Assembly (NCBI GenBank): GCA_000980375.1
Contig: LARD01000024.1
Location: 1-64,000 of the forward strand
Direction: 5' to 3'
Source: Clostridium sp. K4410.MGS-306
GTDB lineage: Bacteria; Cyanobacteriota; Vampirovibrionia; Gastranaerophilales; Gastranaerophilaceae
Length of the DNA stretch: 64,000 bases
The notes under the pieces were generated by a model that was not told the origin of the DNA, searched no databases, and worked only from the letters and a program-made list of their open reading frames with translations. A program made the position numbers and the translations under genes. Shown piece after piece: positions 8,664 to 18,084 of this stretch; the stretch's first letter is position 1, and each line of letters opens with the position of its first letter.

Positions 8664-10450
8664 TATACCTTTTGTTCTCTTTTTACAGTTGAGCGCAGGT
8701 GCAACTCCATTAGTTGTTCTTCTGACGCATATGTCGGAGCGTCTGTCATAAGACATTTAGCAGCAGAGTTTTTCGGGAATGCAATAACCTCTCTGATAGA
8801 AGTGTTGTGTGTCAATAATGCAACCAATCTGTCCAAACCGATTGCAAGACCGGCATGCGGAGGTGTTCCGTATTGGAAAGCCTGAAGCATAAATCCGAAT
8901 TTTTGCTGAACTTCTTCTTCTGTCAAGCCGAGCGCTTCAAACACTTTTCTTTGTACATCTGTAGAGTGAATTCTGACAGAACCGCCGCCAAGCTCTGTTC
9001 CGTTATAGACTATGTCATAAGCAATCGAACGGACATTCATAGGCTCTGTTTTCATCTTATCAACATCTTCAAGGTTAGGAGATGTGAACGGATGGTGCAT
9101 AGCCATTACTCTGTCGAATTCTTTGCTGTATTCAAACATCGGGAAGTCAACAACCCACAAAAGCGCGTGTTTGTTTTCGTCAATAAGTCCGAGTTTTTCA
9201 CCGAAGAATAATCTGAATCTGCCCATAACATCATAAGTTGTTTTCTTGTCATCAGCAACAAAGAACACGATGTCACCGGGTTTCGCATCAGCTTTAACCT
9301 TCAATGCTTCGATTTGTTCTTCTGTTAAGAATTTCAAAATCGGTGATTTTACTGTACCGTCTTCCATGTATGTAATCCAGGCAATACCTTTTGCACCGAA
9401 AGAAATAGCCAGTGAACGAACATCGTCCATTTCTTTTCTTGAGTATCCTGCAATGCCGGGGATTTTAATAGCTTTTGCAATACCGCCTTTTTTCAAGGTT
9501 TCTTTAACAGGCTCAAATGTTGATTCCATCATAATGTCAGAGATATCAAACAACTCTAAGCCAAAACGTGCATCAGGTTTGTCAGAGCCGAATCTGTCCA
9601 TTGCTTCCTGCCAGCTGATTCTTGTGAAAGGAGGTTTAATATCAACGCCTGCTGCCTTAAATGCTTCTACAATCAAGCCTTCTGTCAGCTCGATAACATC
9701 GTCTTGAGTAGCAAAAGACATTTCCATATCCACCTGTGTAAACTCGGGCTGTCTGTCAGCTCTCAAGTCTTCGTCACGGAAACATTTTGCAATTTGGTAA
9801 TATTTTTCAATACCGCCAACCATCAACAACTGCTTAAAGATTTGCGGTGATTGAGGAAGAGCATAGAATTTACCTTCTTGAACACGGCTCGGTACAAGGT
9901 AGTCTCTTGCACCTTCTGGAGTTGTATTAATAAGGATAGGTGTTTCAACTTCCATAAACTGTGCGTTGTTAAGATAACTTCTGATAGCAGTAACAATATC
10001 ATGTCTCAATTTGAGGTTTGAAGTCATTTGAGGACGGCGTATGTCAAGATATCTGTATTTTAAGCGCAAGTCTTCTTTTGTATCATCAGAAGAAAGCTCA
10101 AACGGGAGAAGTTTTGCTTCTGAAAAGATTTTAACTTCAGAAGGATACATTTCGATTTCACCGGTTTTTAATTCTGCATTATAAGTTTCAGGCGGTCTTT
10201 TTGAAACTTTGCCTTTAACCTGAATAACATATTCGTCTTTTAATTTTGAAAACACTGCGTGAACATCAGGATTTATCTGCGGGTCGGCAACAACCTGAAA
10301 GAATCCTGTTTTGTCTCTCAATTCAATAAAGATAATACCGCCGAGGTCACGTACAGCTGAAACCCAGCCTGATAAAGTTACTTCTTTATCAATATCTTGT
10401 ATTGTCAAATCTTCGTTATAGTGTGATTTCATGTGCGAAAATGTTTTCAT
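8663..10450 (-). CDS. aspS: Aspartyl-tRNA synthetase
   Basis: 595-residue class II synthetase of the long bacterial type. N-terminal OB-fold anticodon-binding domain (LSGWVSAVRDLGG and following), motif 2 in KCFRDEDLRADRQPEFTQ, the bacterial GAD-type insertion in the middle, and motif 3 as GLAIGLDRLVALL near the C-terminus. It charges tRNA-Asp. With gatA present in the same window, a relaxed enzyme that also mischarges tRNA-Asn is possible, but I cannot decide that from motifs alone. First gene of a four-gene unit. Confidence 0.97.
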   Translation of the reverse strand: MKTFSHMKSHYNEDLTIQDIDKEVTLSGWVSAVRDLGGIIFIELRDKTGFFQVVADPQINPDVHAVFSKLKDEYVIQVKGKVSKRPPETYNAELKTGEIEMYPSEVKIFSEAKLLPFELSSDDTKEDLRLKYRYLDIRRPQMTSNLKLRHDIVTAIRSYLNNAQFMEVETPILINTTPEGARDYLVPSRVQEGKFYALPQSPQIFKQLLMVGGIEKYYQIAKCFRDEDLRADRQPEFTQVDMEMSFATQDDVIELTEGLIVEAFKAAGVDIKPPFTRISWQEAMDRFGSDKPDARFGLELFDISDIMMESTFEPVKETLKKGGIAKAIKIPGIAGYSRKEMDDVRSLAISFGAKGIAWITYMEDGTVKSPILKFLTEEQIEALKVKADAKPGDIVFFVADDKKTTYDVMGRFRLFFGEKLGLIDENKHALLWVVDFPMFEYSKEFDRVMAMHHPFTSPNLEDVDKMKTEPMNVRSIAYDIVYNGTELGGGSVRIHSTDVQRKVFEALGLTEEEVQQKFGFMLQAFQYGTPPHAGLAIGLDRLVALLTHNTSIREVIAFPKNSAAKCLMTDAPTYASEEQLMELHLRSTVKREQKV

Positions 10451-10536
10451 TTTTATAATTCCCTATCCTTAAATTAATGTTTTATTAGTGTTTCGTACAA
10501 CAAATTTATAACAAACAAAGCACAGAATCAATTTAT

Positions 10537-10542
10537 ATTATA
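10537..10542 (-). promoter_or_regulatory. Possible -10 box upstream of aspS
   Basis: tataat reading on the minus strand, about 87 bases before the aspS ATG. The region about 17 bases further upstream is AT-rich with no good -35. AT-rich sequence makes chance matches common. Confidence 0.3.
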
Positions 10543-10579
10543 CCAAGGTATTGAATCCTTATAAAAAAAATCAATTTTA

Positions 10580-10588
10580 TGGTAAAAT
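10580..10588 (+). promoter_or_regulatory. Possible extended -10 promoter for the RicT-like gene
   Basis: tgg followed by taaaat gives an extended -10 (TGnTAAAAT) 14 bases before the ATG at 10603. No clear -35 is seen, which extended -10 promoters can tolerate. Motif match only. Confidence 0.35.
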
Positions 10589-10602
10589 GCGAGTAAAACA
10601 TT

Positions 10603-11538
10603 ATGGGAAACAAAATGATAAAATACGCTGTTAATTTAATTAAGAATACTTTTCACCCTTTACAAATTGCCGAATCCGCTCATGTTGAGCACGGCCAGCT
10701 TGTTCTTGTAAGAACAGAAAAAGGCGAAGAAGTAGCAAAGGTTTTTGTTGTAAACCCTCTTATTGCAAAAGCATGGGAAGCAAAAATGCCAGAAGCCGTT
10801 CCTCTTATAAGAGTGCTGGGGCAAAAGGATTTAGAAACCCTTGAAGAATTAAAAATAGCGGAAGCAGAAGCTTTTAAAACCTGCAAAGAGCTCGTAGCAC
10901 AACACAATCTGCACATGAATCTTGTACAGACAAAATACACTTTTGACAGACGTAAAATTACATTTTATTACACAGCACCCGAGCGTGTTGATTTTAGAGG
11001 GCTGTTAAAAGATCTTACACAGGTTTTTAAACGGGTAAGAATTGACCTTAGACATATTGGAGTAAGAGACGAGACCTCATTGCTTGAAGGCAACGGACTG
11101 TGCGGCAGACCGTTTTGCTGCTGTACGTTTTTGAGAAAATTTGACTCAATCAATATTAAGCTTGCAAAAGATCAGGGAATGCCGATTACTCCCGGCAAAA
11201 TCTCCGGTACCTGCGGAAGACTTTTGTGCTGCCTTAACTATGAATATAAAAACTACATTGACGCAGCTAAAGACATGCCTCCAATCGGTTCCGGCGTTAT
11301 GACTCCGGACGGCCTTGGCAGAGTCTGCTCACTTCATTTCTTAAGCAATGAAATTGCAGTTAAAACAGAAGACGGCAAAATTAAAAACTTCAAAAAAGAA
11401 GAAATTGAAATGGTTGACGGTGATGTAAATATTGAAATAGACATTCAAGATACTACTGTTTATCAAGAACAGTCTGATTACAATGTTGATATAAAACAGC
11501 TTGAAGACGACAGAAACAGCTCAACAGGCAATGTATAG
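10603..11538 (+). CDS. PSP1-domain protein, RicT (YaaT)-like
   Basis: 311 residues. The cysteine pattern GLCGRPFCCCTFLR and GTCGRLLCCLNYE is that of RicT, whose Bacillus homologue forms a [4Fe-4S]-containing complex with RicA and RicF and stimulates RNA cleavage by RNase Y. An upstream half (LVLVRTEKGEEVAKV) and a central DRRKITFYYTAPERVDFRGL complete the PSP1 fold. The tail after residue ~270 is acidic and probably disordered. Two starts are possible: ATG 10603, or ATG 10615 with ggga in front. RicA and RicF genes are not adjacent. Confidence 0.85.
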   Translation: MGNKMIKYAVNLIKNTFHPLQIAESAHVEHGQLVLVRTEKGEEVAKVFVVNPLIAKAWEAKMPEAVPLIRVLGQKDLETLEELKIAEAEAFKTCKELVAQHNLHMNLVQTKYTFDRRKITFYYTAPERVDFRGLLKDLTQVFKRVRIDLRHIGVRDETSLLEGNGLCGRPFCCCTFLRKFDSINIKLAKDQGMPITPGKISGTCGRLLCCLNYEYKNYIDAAKDMPPIGSGVMTPDGLGRVCSLHFLSNEIAVKTEDGKIKNFKKEEIEMVDGDVNIEIDIQDTTVYQEQSDYNVDIKQLEDDRNSSTGNV

Positions 11539-11589
11539 CGGATTTTGATATAACTGAATAAATAATTAAAAACGGGGAATTATAGAATT

Positions 11590-13050
11590 ATGAAATCAAC
11601 GAGAATGCAATACTGCATCAAAGCAGTGCCCAGTGACGATACTTTTCAGATGGAATCTCTTTTAAATGAGATGTCTTCTCTTGGCTGGGAGCTTTATACA
11701 ATGCATGAAGTTGAAGCAGATGAAGGTTATAACTATAATTGCATTTTTGTAAAAGAGTGTGATACAGCTCAGGAGAACGAAGATGAAGACGAAAGCATTT
11801 TCGGCTATCAATCACAGATGCAAAAAATGATCCAGTCACAAAACGAACCATACGAGCTATGTGTAGAAATACAGAGAAAAATTAAAGACAAAAGAAAAAA
11901 AATAAACAGCATAAAATCACTCATTGATGAAACAAATGAAACTCAAAGACAAGAGCTCAACAATGAAATGTACAAATCAATTGAAGAGCTAAAAGAGTTG
12001 AAAAAACAACTTCAAGATACAATTTCGCCGGAGATTATGCTGGACAAAATCGGCGAAGACAAAATAAAAATTAAATTGAGTGAAGAAAATATAGAGCTTG
12101 TTAACCCGGATATGGATGCAAATCTTGTGGCACAAACAGTAAAGGTAAGACAAACTCTTGTTGAAGAGCTCGGTTATATAATACCCAAAATCAGATTTGA
12201 AAATGACGAAACTTTGCAAGCCAACGAGTTTGAAATTGATGTAAGAGGTGTTTGTGCAGCAAAAGGTGTTGTCTTTAACGGATACTATATGTTCTTTAAA
12301 GACGACCTCAACCTTGATAAGCCTGCAAAAGACATGATTAAAGACAAAGACCCTATTACAGGAAAAACCGTATACTGGGTGCCTGTTGAAAAAACAAAAG
12401 ACTTCTGGGCACAGGGCTATGACTCATCTCAGGTTATTGCCCGTATTTTGGAATATGTTTGTATAAAAAATGTTGATGAGATATTTGATTACAACGATAT
12501 AAACAATTACATTGAAATAGTAAGTGAAGATAATCTTTACTTGATAGAAAATATAGTACCTGATTTTGTTTCAATTGCAGAATTGAAATATATTTTAACA
12601 AGCCTTATAAAAGAACGTGTTTCTATAAAAGATATTGTTTATATATTTGAAAAAATTAACGACTTTGCAGATGAAGAAACAAAAGAAGATCTCTTAAGCA
12701 GAGTAAGACATTCGCTTTCGCGCCAGATATCAAAAAGTATTGCTAACGAAAACAATCTTATACAGGCGTTTGAACTGTCAGAAGAGTCTTTAAAATACCT
12801 GAGCGCAAAAGTTGCCGGCAAAGGTACTGTCATCAGGATAGACAATACAAAAATTCAAACAATCGTAAACAACATTTATAAAGTAATTGATAAACATAAT
12901 ATTAATGCAGATGAGATTGTTGTAATTGTGCCAATGGAAATACGACAGGTAACAAGTGTTGTGTTATCGCAGCTTATGCCAAGTGTAAAGGTAGTTGCAA
13001 AAGAAGAAATTGCAAATGGATACACAACAGAGATTTACGACAGGGTTTAA
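11590..13050 (+). CDS. Soluble protein with FlhA-type (FHIPEP) cytoplasmic domain fused to a DUF4177-like N-terminus
   Basis: 486 residues with no membrane segment. Residues ~1-57 (MQYCIKAV, LLNEMSSLGWELYTM) resemble DUF4177. Residues ~95-150 are a Lys/Glu-rich coiled coil. From ~165 to the end the order matches the cytoplasmic domain of the flagellar/type III export-gate protein FlhA: VRQTLVEELGYIIPKIRF, NEFEIDVRGV, VYWVPVEKTKDFWAQGYDSS, NIVPDFVSIAELKYILTSLI, RVSIKDIVYIFE, RHSLSRQISKS. In FlhA this domain docks chaperone-substrate complexes. Here the usual N-terminal transmembrane half is absent, so it cannot be a normal export gate. It starts 51 bases after the RicT-like gene and ends in a 4-base overlap with tspO. 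Family assignment is from remembered motif order. Confidence 0.65.
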   Translation: MKSTRMQYCIKAVPSDDTFQMESLLNEMSSLGWELYTMHEVEADEGYNYNCIFVKECDTAQENEDEDESIFGYQSQMQKMIQSQNEPYELCVEIQRKIKDKRKKINSIKSLIDETNETQRQELNNEMYKSIEELKELKKQLQDTISPEIMLDKIGEDKIKIKLSEENIELVNPDMDANLVAQTVKVRQTLVEELGYIIPKIRFENDETLQANEFEIDVRGVCAAKGVVFNGYYMFFKDDLNLDKPAKDMIKDKDPITGKTVYWVPVEKTKDFWAQGYDSSQVIARILEYVCIKNVDEIFDYNDINNYIEIVSEDNLYLIENIVPDFVSIAELKYILTSLIKERVSIKDIVYIFEKINDFADEETKEDLLSRVRHSLSRQISKSIANENNLIQAFELSEESLKYLSAKVAGKGTVIRIDNTKIQTIVNNIYKVIDKHNINADEIVVIVPMEIRQVTSVVLSQLMPSVKVVAKEEIANGYTTEIYDRV

Positions 13051-13445
13051 TTCATTTCGCAAATATATAAATTTATTGCAGATGCATATGCTGACCAGAA
13101 AAGATACGGTATCAGCAGAATCGACGCGTAAAAAGATATTGGATAATAAACAATTATCATTGCAATTATGCAGAAAAACAACAAAACACTTATTGCAAAA
13201 GCCGCGCATATCTTTTGCTTTTTAAAAAACACAGGCATCCATGACACATTCAAAATCATCTGTATGGAAAAGAGAATATACGCAACCGGTTTTAGCGGAT
13301 GAGAAGGAGCCTTTATCAAAAAAACTAATGAAATAAACAAAAGAATATAAATAATTGTCCACACCGGAGCAAACAGCCATGCCGGAGGTTGAAACGGCGG
13401 TTTGTTCAAATTTTTATAAAATTTTGTATCAGCAGGCTTTTTCAT
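13047..13445 (-). CDS. TspO/MBR family protein, lacking the first membrane helix
   Basis: 132 residues, shorter than the usual ~155-160. It begins directly at the loop after helix 1 (FYKNLNKPPFQPPAWLFAPV, the family's KPxWxPPxxxFxPVW) and retains WTIIYILL, the QMILNVSWMPVFF segment and a final LFWSAYASAINLYI helix. An in-frame stop lies 9 bases upstream of the ATG, so helix 1 is truly not encoded in this frame. Family members bind porphyrins and related ligands in membranes. A four-helix version may be a remnant or a variant. Its stop overlaps that of the convergent FlhA-like gene (shared TTAA). Confidence 0.75.
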   Translation of the reverse strand: MKKPADTKFYKNLNKPPFQPPAWLFAPVWTIIYILLFISLVFLIKAPSHPLKPVAYILFSIQMILNVSWMPVFFKKQKICAAFAISVLLFFCIIAMIIVYYPISFYASILLIPYLFWSAYASAINLYICEMN

Positions 13446-13531
13446 ATCAAAAGTTTAAACAAATTTTTAGCACATTTTATCCCGCATGCGGGCAGTGTTA
13501 ATAAAACAAAAATTTGTGCTAAATTTAATGT

Positions 13532-15373
13532 ATGAATAAAAAAATAATTTATGTAATAACTCTTTTGTTGTTTATGGCACTGGTAATATCCGGCTGCCTA
13601 AAAAAAGATATCCCCCAAAAAGATACAACTCAATGTAATACAGAATCTTTTACCCAGCAAACTTATGAGCCGTATCCTATCCAAACAAAAACAATTAACG
13701 GTACAGACTACCTTATGTCTCGCAGTCCTGCAGGAAAATACGGGGGTACACTCGTAACAAGTACAATAGGAGAAGGCCCAAAAACTTTTAACAGCTGGAA
13801 TTCGATGGATGCAACATCCTCGCAGGCTGCTGACATCATGTTTGATGCACTTGTATCAACAGACCCTTATACAGGTGAAGTTTACCCTAAAATGGCAAAA
13901 AGTATAAAAGTGCTGCCTGATAACAAAACTTATATTATAGAGCTCAGGCACGGGTTGAAATGGTCTGATGGCAAACCTATCACAGCAGATGACGTGTACT
14001 TTACCTGGGACACAATTATCTTTGGAGGCTTCGGCAACACAAGCACAAGAGACGCAATGTATATTGGCGATGAATTGCCAAAAATTGAAAAACTTGATAA
14101 ATATACAGTAAAATTTACTACCCCAAAACCGTTTTCACCTTTCTTAAGACAGTTAGGAGTGCCAATTGCCCCCAAACATATACTTGAACCTGTTACAAAA
14201 CAGGGAAAAAGAGCATTTGCATCATTTTGGAGCTCAAATACAAAACCCTCGGATTTTGTAACCAGCGGAGCATTTAAACTCAAGGAATATGTTCCTGCCC
14301 AAAGACTGGTTTACGAAAGAAATCCAAACTACTACATGATAGACGAAAAAGGGCAGAAGCTGCCTTATTTAGACAAATATATTATTTTGATAGTAGGTGA
14401 TTTAAACAACGAACTGTTAAAGTTTAAATCAAAAGAGTTGGATACAGTCGGCCTTAGGGGCACGAATGTATCAATGTTTAAAGAAAAAGAGAAATTTTCA
14501 GATTATAAAATATACAACCTCGGGCCTGACACAGGTACAATGTACCTTGCGTTTAATCTCAACAACCGCAAAAACGACAAAGGCAAGTTTTATGTAAACC
14601 CTATTAAACAAAAATGGTTTAATGATATCAATTTCAGACATGCTGTAGACTATGCTCTTGATAGAGAAAATATGGTGTTTAATATAGCAAGCGGTGTTGC
14701 AGCACCATTGTTCACACCGGAACCATTATCTTCTATTTACCTTAATGAACAGGTTGCAAAAGGTCACCCGCAGGATATTAATAAAGCAAAAGAGCTCTTG
14801 AAAAAATCCGGCTTTACCTGGAAAAAAGGAAAACTATACGATAAAGACGGCAACAAAGTAGAATTTGACCTTTACACCAATGCCGGAAACACTGAAAGAG
14901 AATCTATCGGTGTTATGGTAAAACAAGACCTGGAAGAGCTAGGCATGACTGTTAACTTTAAGCCGATTGAATTCAACACACTAGTGAGCAAACTTGTAAA
15001 TACAAATGATTTTGATGCTGTAATTATGGGCTTTACAGGCAGCCCGCTCGAGCCTTACGGCGGCAAAAACGTTTGGTACTCTAACGGAACATTGCATGTG
15101 TTCAATATGAGAAAAACACCAGAAGAAAACAAAAAGCTCTTTGACTGGGAAAAACAGTTGAATTCACTTTTTGACAGAGCTTCTCTAGAGCTTGATTTTG
15201 ACAAAAGAAAGGCTCTTTATGAGCAATACCAGCAGCTTATATATGATGAAAAGCCAATAATCTATCTATATTCACCGATAAGAATCTCTGCTATAAGAAA
15301 TAAATTTGGAAATATTTATCCAACACCGCTAGGCGGAGTTGTGCATAACATTGAAGAAGTTTATATAAAATAA
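13532..15373 (+). CDS. Extracellular solute-binding lipoprotein, family 5 (peptide/nickel ABC type)
   Basis: 613 residues. A lipoprotein signal with lipobox VISGC puts the lipidated cysteine at C22. The SBP_bac_5 core is clear: MFDALVSTDPYTGEVYPKMA, then ELRHGLKWSDGKPITADDV and DTIIFGG, with DRENMVFNIASG in the second lobe. It would bind oligopeptides or similar solutes and hand them to an ABC permease. No permease or ATPase gene is adjacent, so it is an orphan or serves a transporter encoded elsewhere. It ends directly against the convergent LysM/EF-hand gene. Confidence 0.9.
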   Translation: MNKKIIYVITLLLFMALVISGCLKKDIPQKDTTQCNTESFTQQTYEPYPIQTKTINGTDYLMSRSPAGKYGGTLVTSTIGEGPKTFNSWNSMDATSSQAADIMFDALVSTDPYTGEVYPKMAKSIKVLPDNKTYIIELRHGLKWSDGKPITADDVYFTWDTIIFGGFGNTSTRDAMYIGDELPKIEKLDKYTVKFTTPKPFSPFLRQLGVPIAPKHILEPVTKQGKRAFASFWSSNTKPSDFVTSGAFKLKEYVPAQRLVYERNPNYYMIDEKGQKLPYLDKYIILIVGDLNNELLKFKSKELDTVGLRGTNVSMFKEKEKFSDYKIYNLGPDTGTMYLAFNLNNRKNDKGKFYVNPIKQKWFNDINFRHAVDYALDRENMVFNIASGVAAPLFTPEPLSSIYLNEQVAKGHPQDINKAKELLKKSGFTWKKGKLYDKDGNKVEFDLYTNAGNTERESIGVMVKQDLEELGMTVNFKPIEFNTLVSKLVNTNDFDAVIMGFTGSPLEPYGGKNVWYSNGTLHVFNMRKTPEENKKLFDWEKQLNSLFDRASLELDFDKRKALYEQYQQLIYDEKPIIYLYSPIRISAIRNKFGNIYPTPLGGVVHNIEEVYIK

Positions 15374-16204
15374 TTAGCCTTCTACGTTAAAACCGGCAGC
15401 TTTGCTCATGCTTTTTCTTATCGTAACTGTTGATTGCTCAAGAATTTTTTGCTCATCAGCAGTCAGTGTTTCGCCGTTGAAGTATTTATTTACAACTCTG
15501 TTTATATCTTTATCGCCGGCATTCATTCCTGTAACAGCTTTAAACATAGCAGTTTCACCGGCATTTTTGATAATTCCATCTTTTGCTCCGTCTACTTCAT
15601 CAGCATTCTCGTTGAAAAATGCAAATTCTTCTTTACTTATTATGCCGTCTGCATTCATATCAAGATTTTTTGCAAACAGATTTGCAGTACGTTGCGCAAT
15701 AGTTGCCATTTGATCTTTTTCAGAATCCGAAATTACGCCGCCTTGCTCTGCAAAAAATGCTTGTGTCAATTCATTAGTTTTGCTAGTACCCTTGTGTTCA
15801 ACCTGTTCAAATTCTTCAACAGTAACTGTTCCATCTTTGTTTATATCATAGTAATCAGACAAAAGTTTCTCTGAATAATCAAGATAAGCTGTCTGCTTTT
15901 GTTTATCTGTTTTTGTGTTTTCGCCAAAAATCGATACCTTTGATTCTGCAAGTTTATTTAAATCATCATAAGTTTTTATATCGCTGTTTTTAATTCGTTC
16001 AGCTGCGGCTGAGGCCGGTTGATTATCTGTATTAAACAGTTTGATTTCCTGTCCGGCTTTAATAAAATTTGCATTTTTTATGTTGTTATAGCCAGCAACT
16101 TCTTTTACTTTTTTCGCAATTTCTGCTGAATTAGTAAGACCAAATTGGCGTTTACAAATGTTCCAAAGGTTGTCACCTGATTTGATTGTGTAACTGCTCT
16201 TAAT
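15374..16204 (-). CDS. LysM and EF-hand protein, probable AUU start codon
   Basis: The frame is open for 276 codons, bounded upstream by TAA at 16205-16207. The first residues read IKSSYTIKSGDNLWNICKRQ, then GLTNSAEIAKKV and NNIKNANFIKAGQEIKLF: a complete LysM domain. No ATG, GTG or TTG exists in frame before TTG 15862, which would remove the LysM domain and much more. The sequence agagagag lies 3 bases before the first codon ATT, so AUU initiation (as in infC) is the simplest reading; a sequence error is the alternative. Two canonical EF-hand loops follow (DINKDGTVTVEE and DMNADGIISKEE) plus a degenerate one. No signal peptide is visible. Suggested role: calcium-responsive, glycan-associated protein. 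Confidence 0.7.
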   Translation of the reverse strand: MKSSYTIKSGDNLWNICKRQFGLTNSAEIAKKVKEVAGYNNIKNANFIKAGQEIKLFNTDNQPASAAAERIKNSDIKTYDDLNKLAESKVSIFGENTKTDKQKQTAYLDYSEKLLSDYYDINKDGTVTVEEFEQVEHKGTSKTNELTQAFFAEQGGVISDSEKDQMATIAQRTANLFAKNLDMNADGIISKEEFAFFNENADEVDGAKDGIIKNAGETAMFKAVTGMNAGDKDINRVVNKYFNGETLTADEQKILEQSTVTIRKSMSKAAGFNVEG

Positions 16205-16310
16205 TTACTCTCTCTTAATTAAGTTATATACTCTGTATATATAAAAACATTTTGTTAAAAAAAATTGCCTAAAAATTTGTTAATTTCTGTTAATTGTAAA
16301 AAAAATGTTA

Positions 16311-16316
16311 TATAAT
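16311..16316 (+). promoter_or_regulatory. Probable -10 box for serA
   Basis: A perfect tataat 36 bases before the serA ATG. The sequence 17 bases further upstream (tgttaa) is a weak -35 match. A strong Shine-Dalgarno (agaaggag, 16336-16343) follows in the leader. Confidence 0.45.
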
Positions 16317-16352
16317 CGGGAAAATAATCGTTATTAGAAGGAGTTTAGTGTA

Positions 16353-17945
16353 ATGAAAGTATTAATTACAGATAAAATTAATGAAACTGCAAAAAATATT
16401 GTTGATGAAGCAGCACTGGGTGTAATCCTTCCAACAATGCAGGAAGATGAGTTATGCAAGGTTATTGGCGAATACGATGCCCTGATGGTAAGAAGCCAGA
16501 CAAAAGTAACAAGAAAAGTTATAGAAGCAGGCAAAAATCTTAAAATTATAGGCAGAGCAGGTGTTGGTGTAGATAACATAGACCTTGAAGCAGCTACACA
16601 AAACGGGATTATCGTAGTAAATTCTCCTGACGGAAACACAAACGCAGCTGCCGAACACACTGTAGCATTGATGCTCGCCATGTCAAGAAACATTGCTAAA
16701 GCAGCAGCTTCAACAAAGCAGGGTCTGTGGGAACGTTCAAAATTTACAGGCCATGAAGTGTATGGAAAAACTCTTGGCGTAATAGGATTCGGCAAAATTG
16801 GTCATCACGTTGCAGAAGCAGCAAAAGCTATGGGTATGAAAATTCTGGTTTGTGACCCCTACACAACAAAAGAAGTTGTAGAAAAATTTGGTGCAAAATA
16901 TGTGGAATCCTTAGACGAACTCTGGCCGCAATGCGATTATATAACAGTGCACGTACCAAAAACCAAAGAAACACTGCATATGATTAACAAAGAAACAATA
17001 TCAAAAATGAAAAAAGGTGTACGTCTTATAAACTGTGCAAGAGGCGGTATTATTGATGAACAGGCTCTTGCTGAAGCTTTGGAGTCAGGTCATGTTGCAC
17101 AGGCCGCGGTTGACGTGTTTGAAACAGAACCTGAAATTAAAGATTCACCTCTTCTCAAAACCACCGGTGACATTCTTTTGACACCGCATCTCGGAGCAAG
17201 CACAGAAGAAGCTCAATTAAAAGTTGCAGAAGATGTAGCAGAACAAATAAGAGATGTATTAAAAGGTGGCTCTGCTCGTTCAGCAGTTAACATACCGTCA
17301 TTAAAACCCGATAAACTTGAGCCAGTCAAAGATTATATGCAGCTTGCTGAAAATATCGGAGAACTTGCTATGCAAATTTCTACAGGAAACCTGAAGGGAA
17401 TTTACATAACAGTAAAAGGAACACTTGCAGATTTGGATGTTGCACCTCTTGAAACGGCTGTAGTTAAAGGTATTTTGGGATCTTTTCTCACGGATGTAAA
17501 CTATGTAAATGCACCGGTCATAGCAAAGAGCAAGGGGCTTGATGTTACAACAACAAAATCAAATACTTCAACTGATTATATAGGCTCTATCACTCTTAAA
17601 CTGGTGACAGACAAAGAAACAAATTCCGTAGCTGGTGCATTAATAGCACACGACATGCCAAGAATTGTTAAAATAAACGGCTACAACGCCAGCATAGAAC
17701 CAGAAAAACACATGATACTTGTTCCGCACGAAAACAAACCTGCAATGGTTGCAAAAGTCGCAACAGTACTTGGCAACAAAAACATAAACATAACAAGGAT
17801 GAACGTTGCACAAAATCGCACTCAGGATGACAACATTTCTATAATGATAATCAACACAGGCAGCGAAGTCGATGAAGCAACACTGGCTGAAATATCAGCT
17901 ATAGACGGTGTTGGCAGAGCAAAATATATAAGGTTAACAGCTTAA
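16353..17945 (+). CDS. serA: D-3-phosphoglycerate dehydrogenase
   Basis: 530 residues, the long form with an intervening ASB domain and a C-terminal ACT domain. First step of serine synthesis, oxidising 3-phosphoglycerate with NAD. Visible: substrate-site GRAGVGVDNID, Rossmann GVIGFGKIG near residue 148, catalytic His in TPHLGAST, and the ACT domain starting at HENKPAMVAKVATVLG, which usually binds serine for feedback inhibition. Strong Shine-Dalgarno. Monocistronic as far as neighbours show; serB and serC are not here. Confidence 0.97.
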   Translation: MKVLITDKINETAKNIVDEAALGVILPTMQEDELCKVIGEYDALMVRSQTKVTRKVIEAGKNLKIIGRAGVGVDNIDLEAATQNGIIVVNSPDGNTNAAAEHTVALMLAMSRNIAKAAASTKQGLWERSKFTGHEVYGKTLGVIGFGKIGHHVAEAAKAMGMKILVCDPYTTKEVVEKFGAKYVESLDELWPQCDYITVHVPKTKETLHMINKETISKMKKGVRLINCARGGIIDEQALAEALESGHVAQAAVDVFETEPEIKDSPLLKTTGDILLTPHLGASTEEAQLKVAEDVAEQIRDVLKGGSARSAVNIPSLKPDKLEPVKDYMQLAENIGELAMQISTGNLKGIYITVKGTLADLDVAPLETAVVKGILGSFLTDVNYVNAPVIAKSKGLDVTTTKSNTSTDYIGSITLKLVTDKETNSVAGALIAHDMPRIVKINGYNASIEPEKHMILVPHENKPAMVAKVATVLGNKNINITRMNVAQNRTQDDNISIMIINTGSEVDEATLAEISAIDGVGRAKYIRLTA

Positions 17946-18084
17946 TCTTTAATTGTATTTTTTACACTTGATTAAGAATTGTAAAAAAACTTTACTTTTT
18001 TGTTACTTTTGATGTATATTTAGCAAATAATAAAATTTATAAACTTAAATCAAATACGGAATAGCTAAATAGATTGGAAAACCA

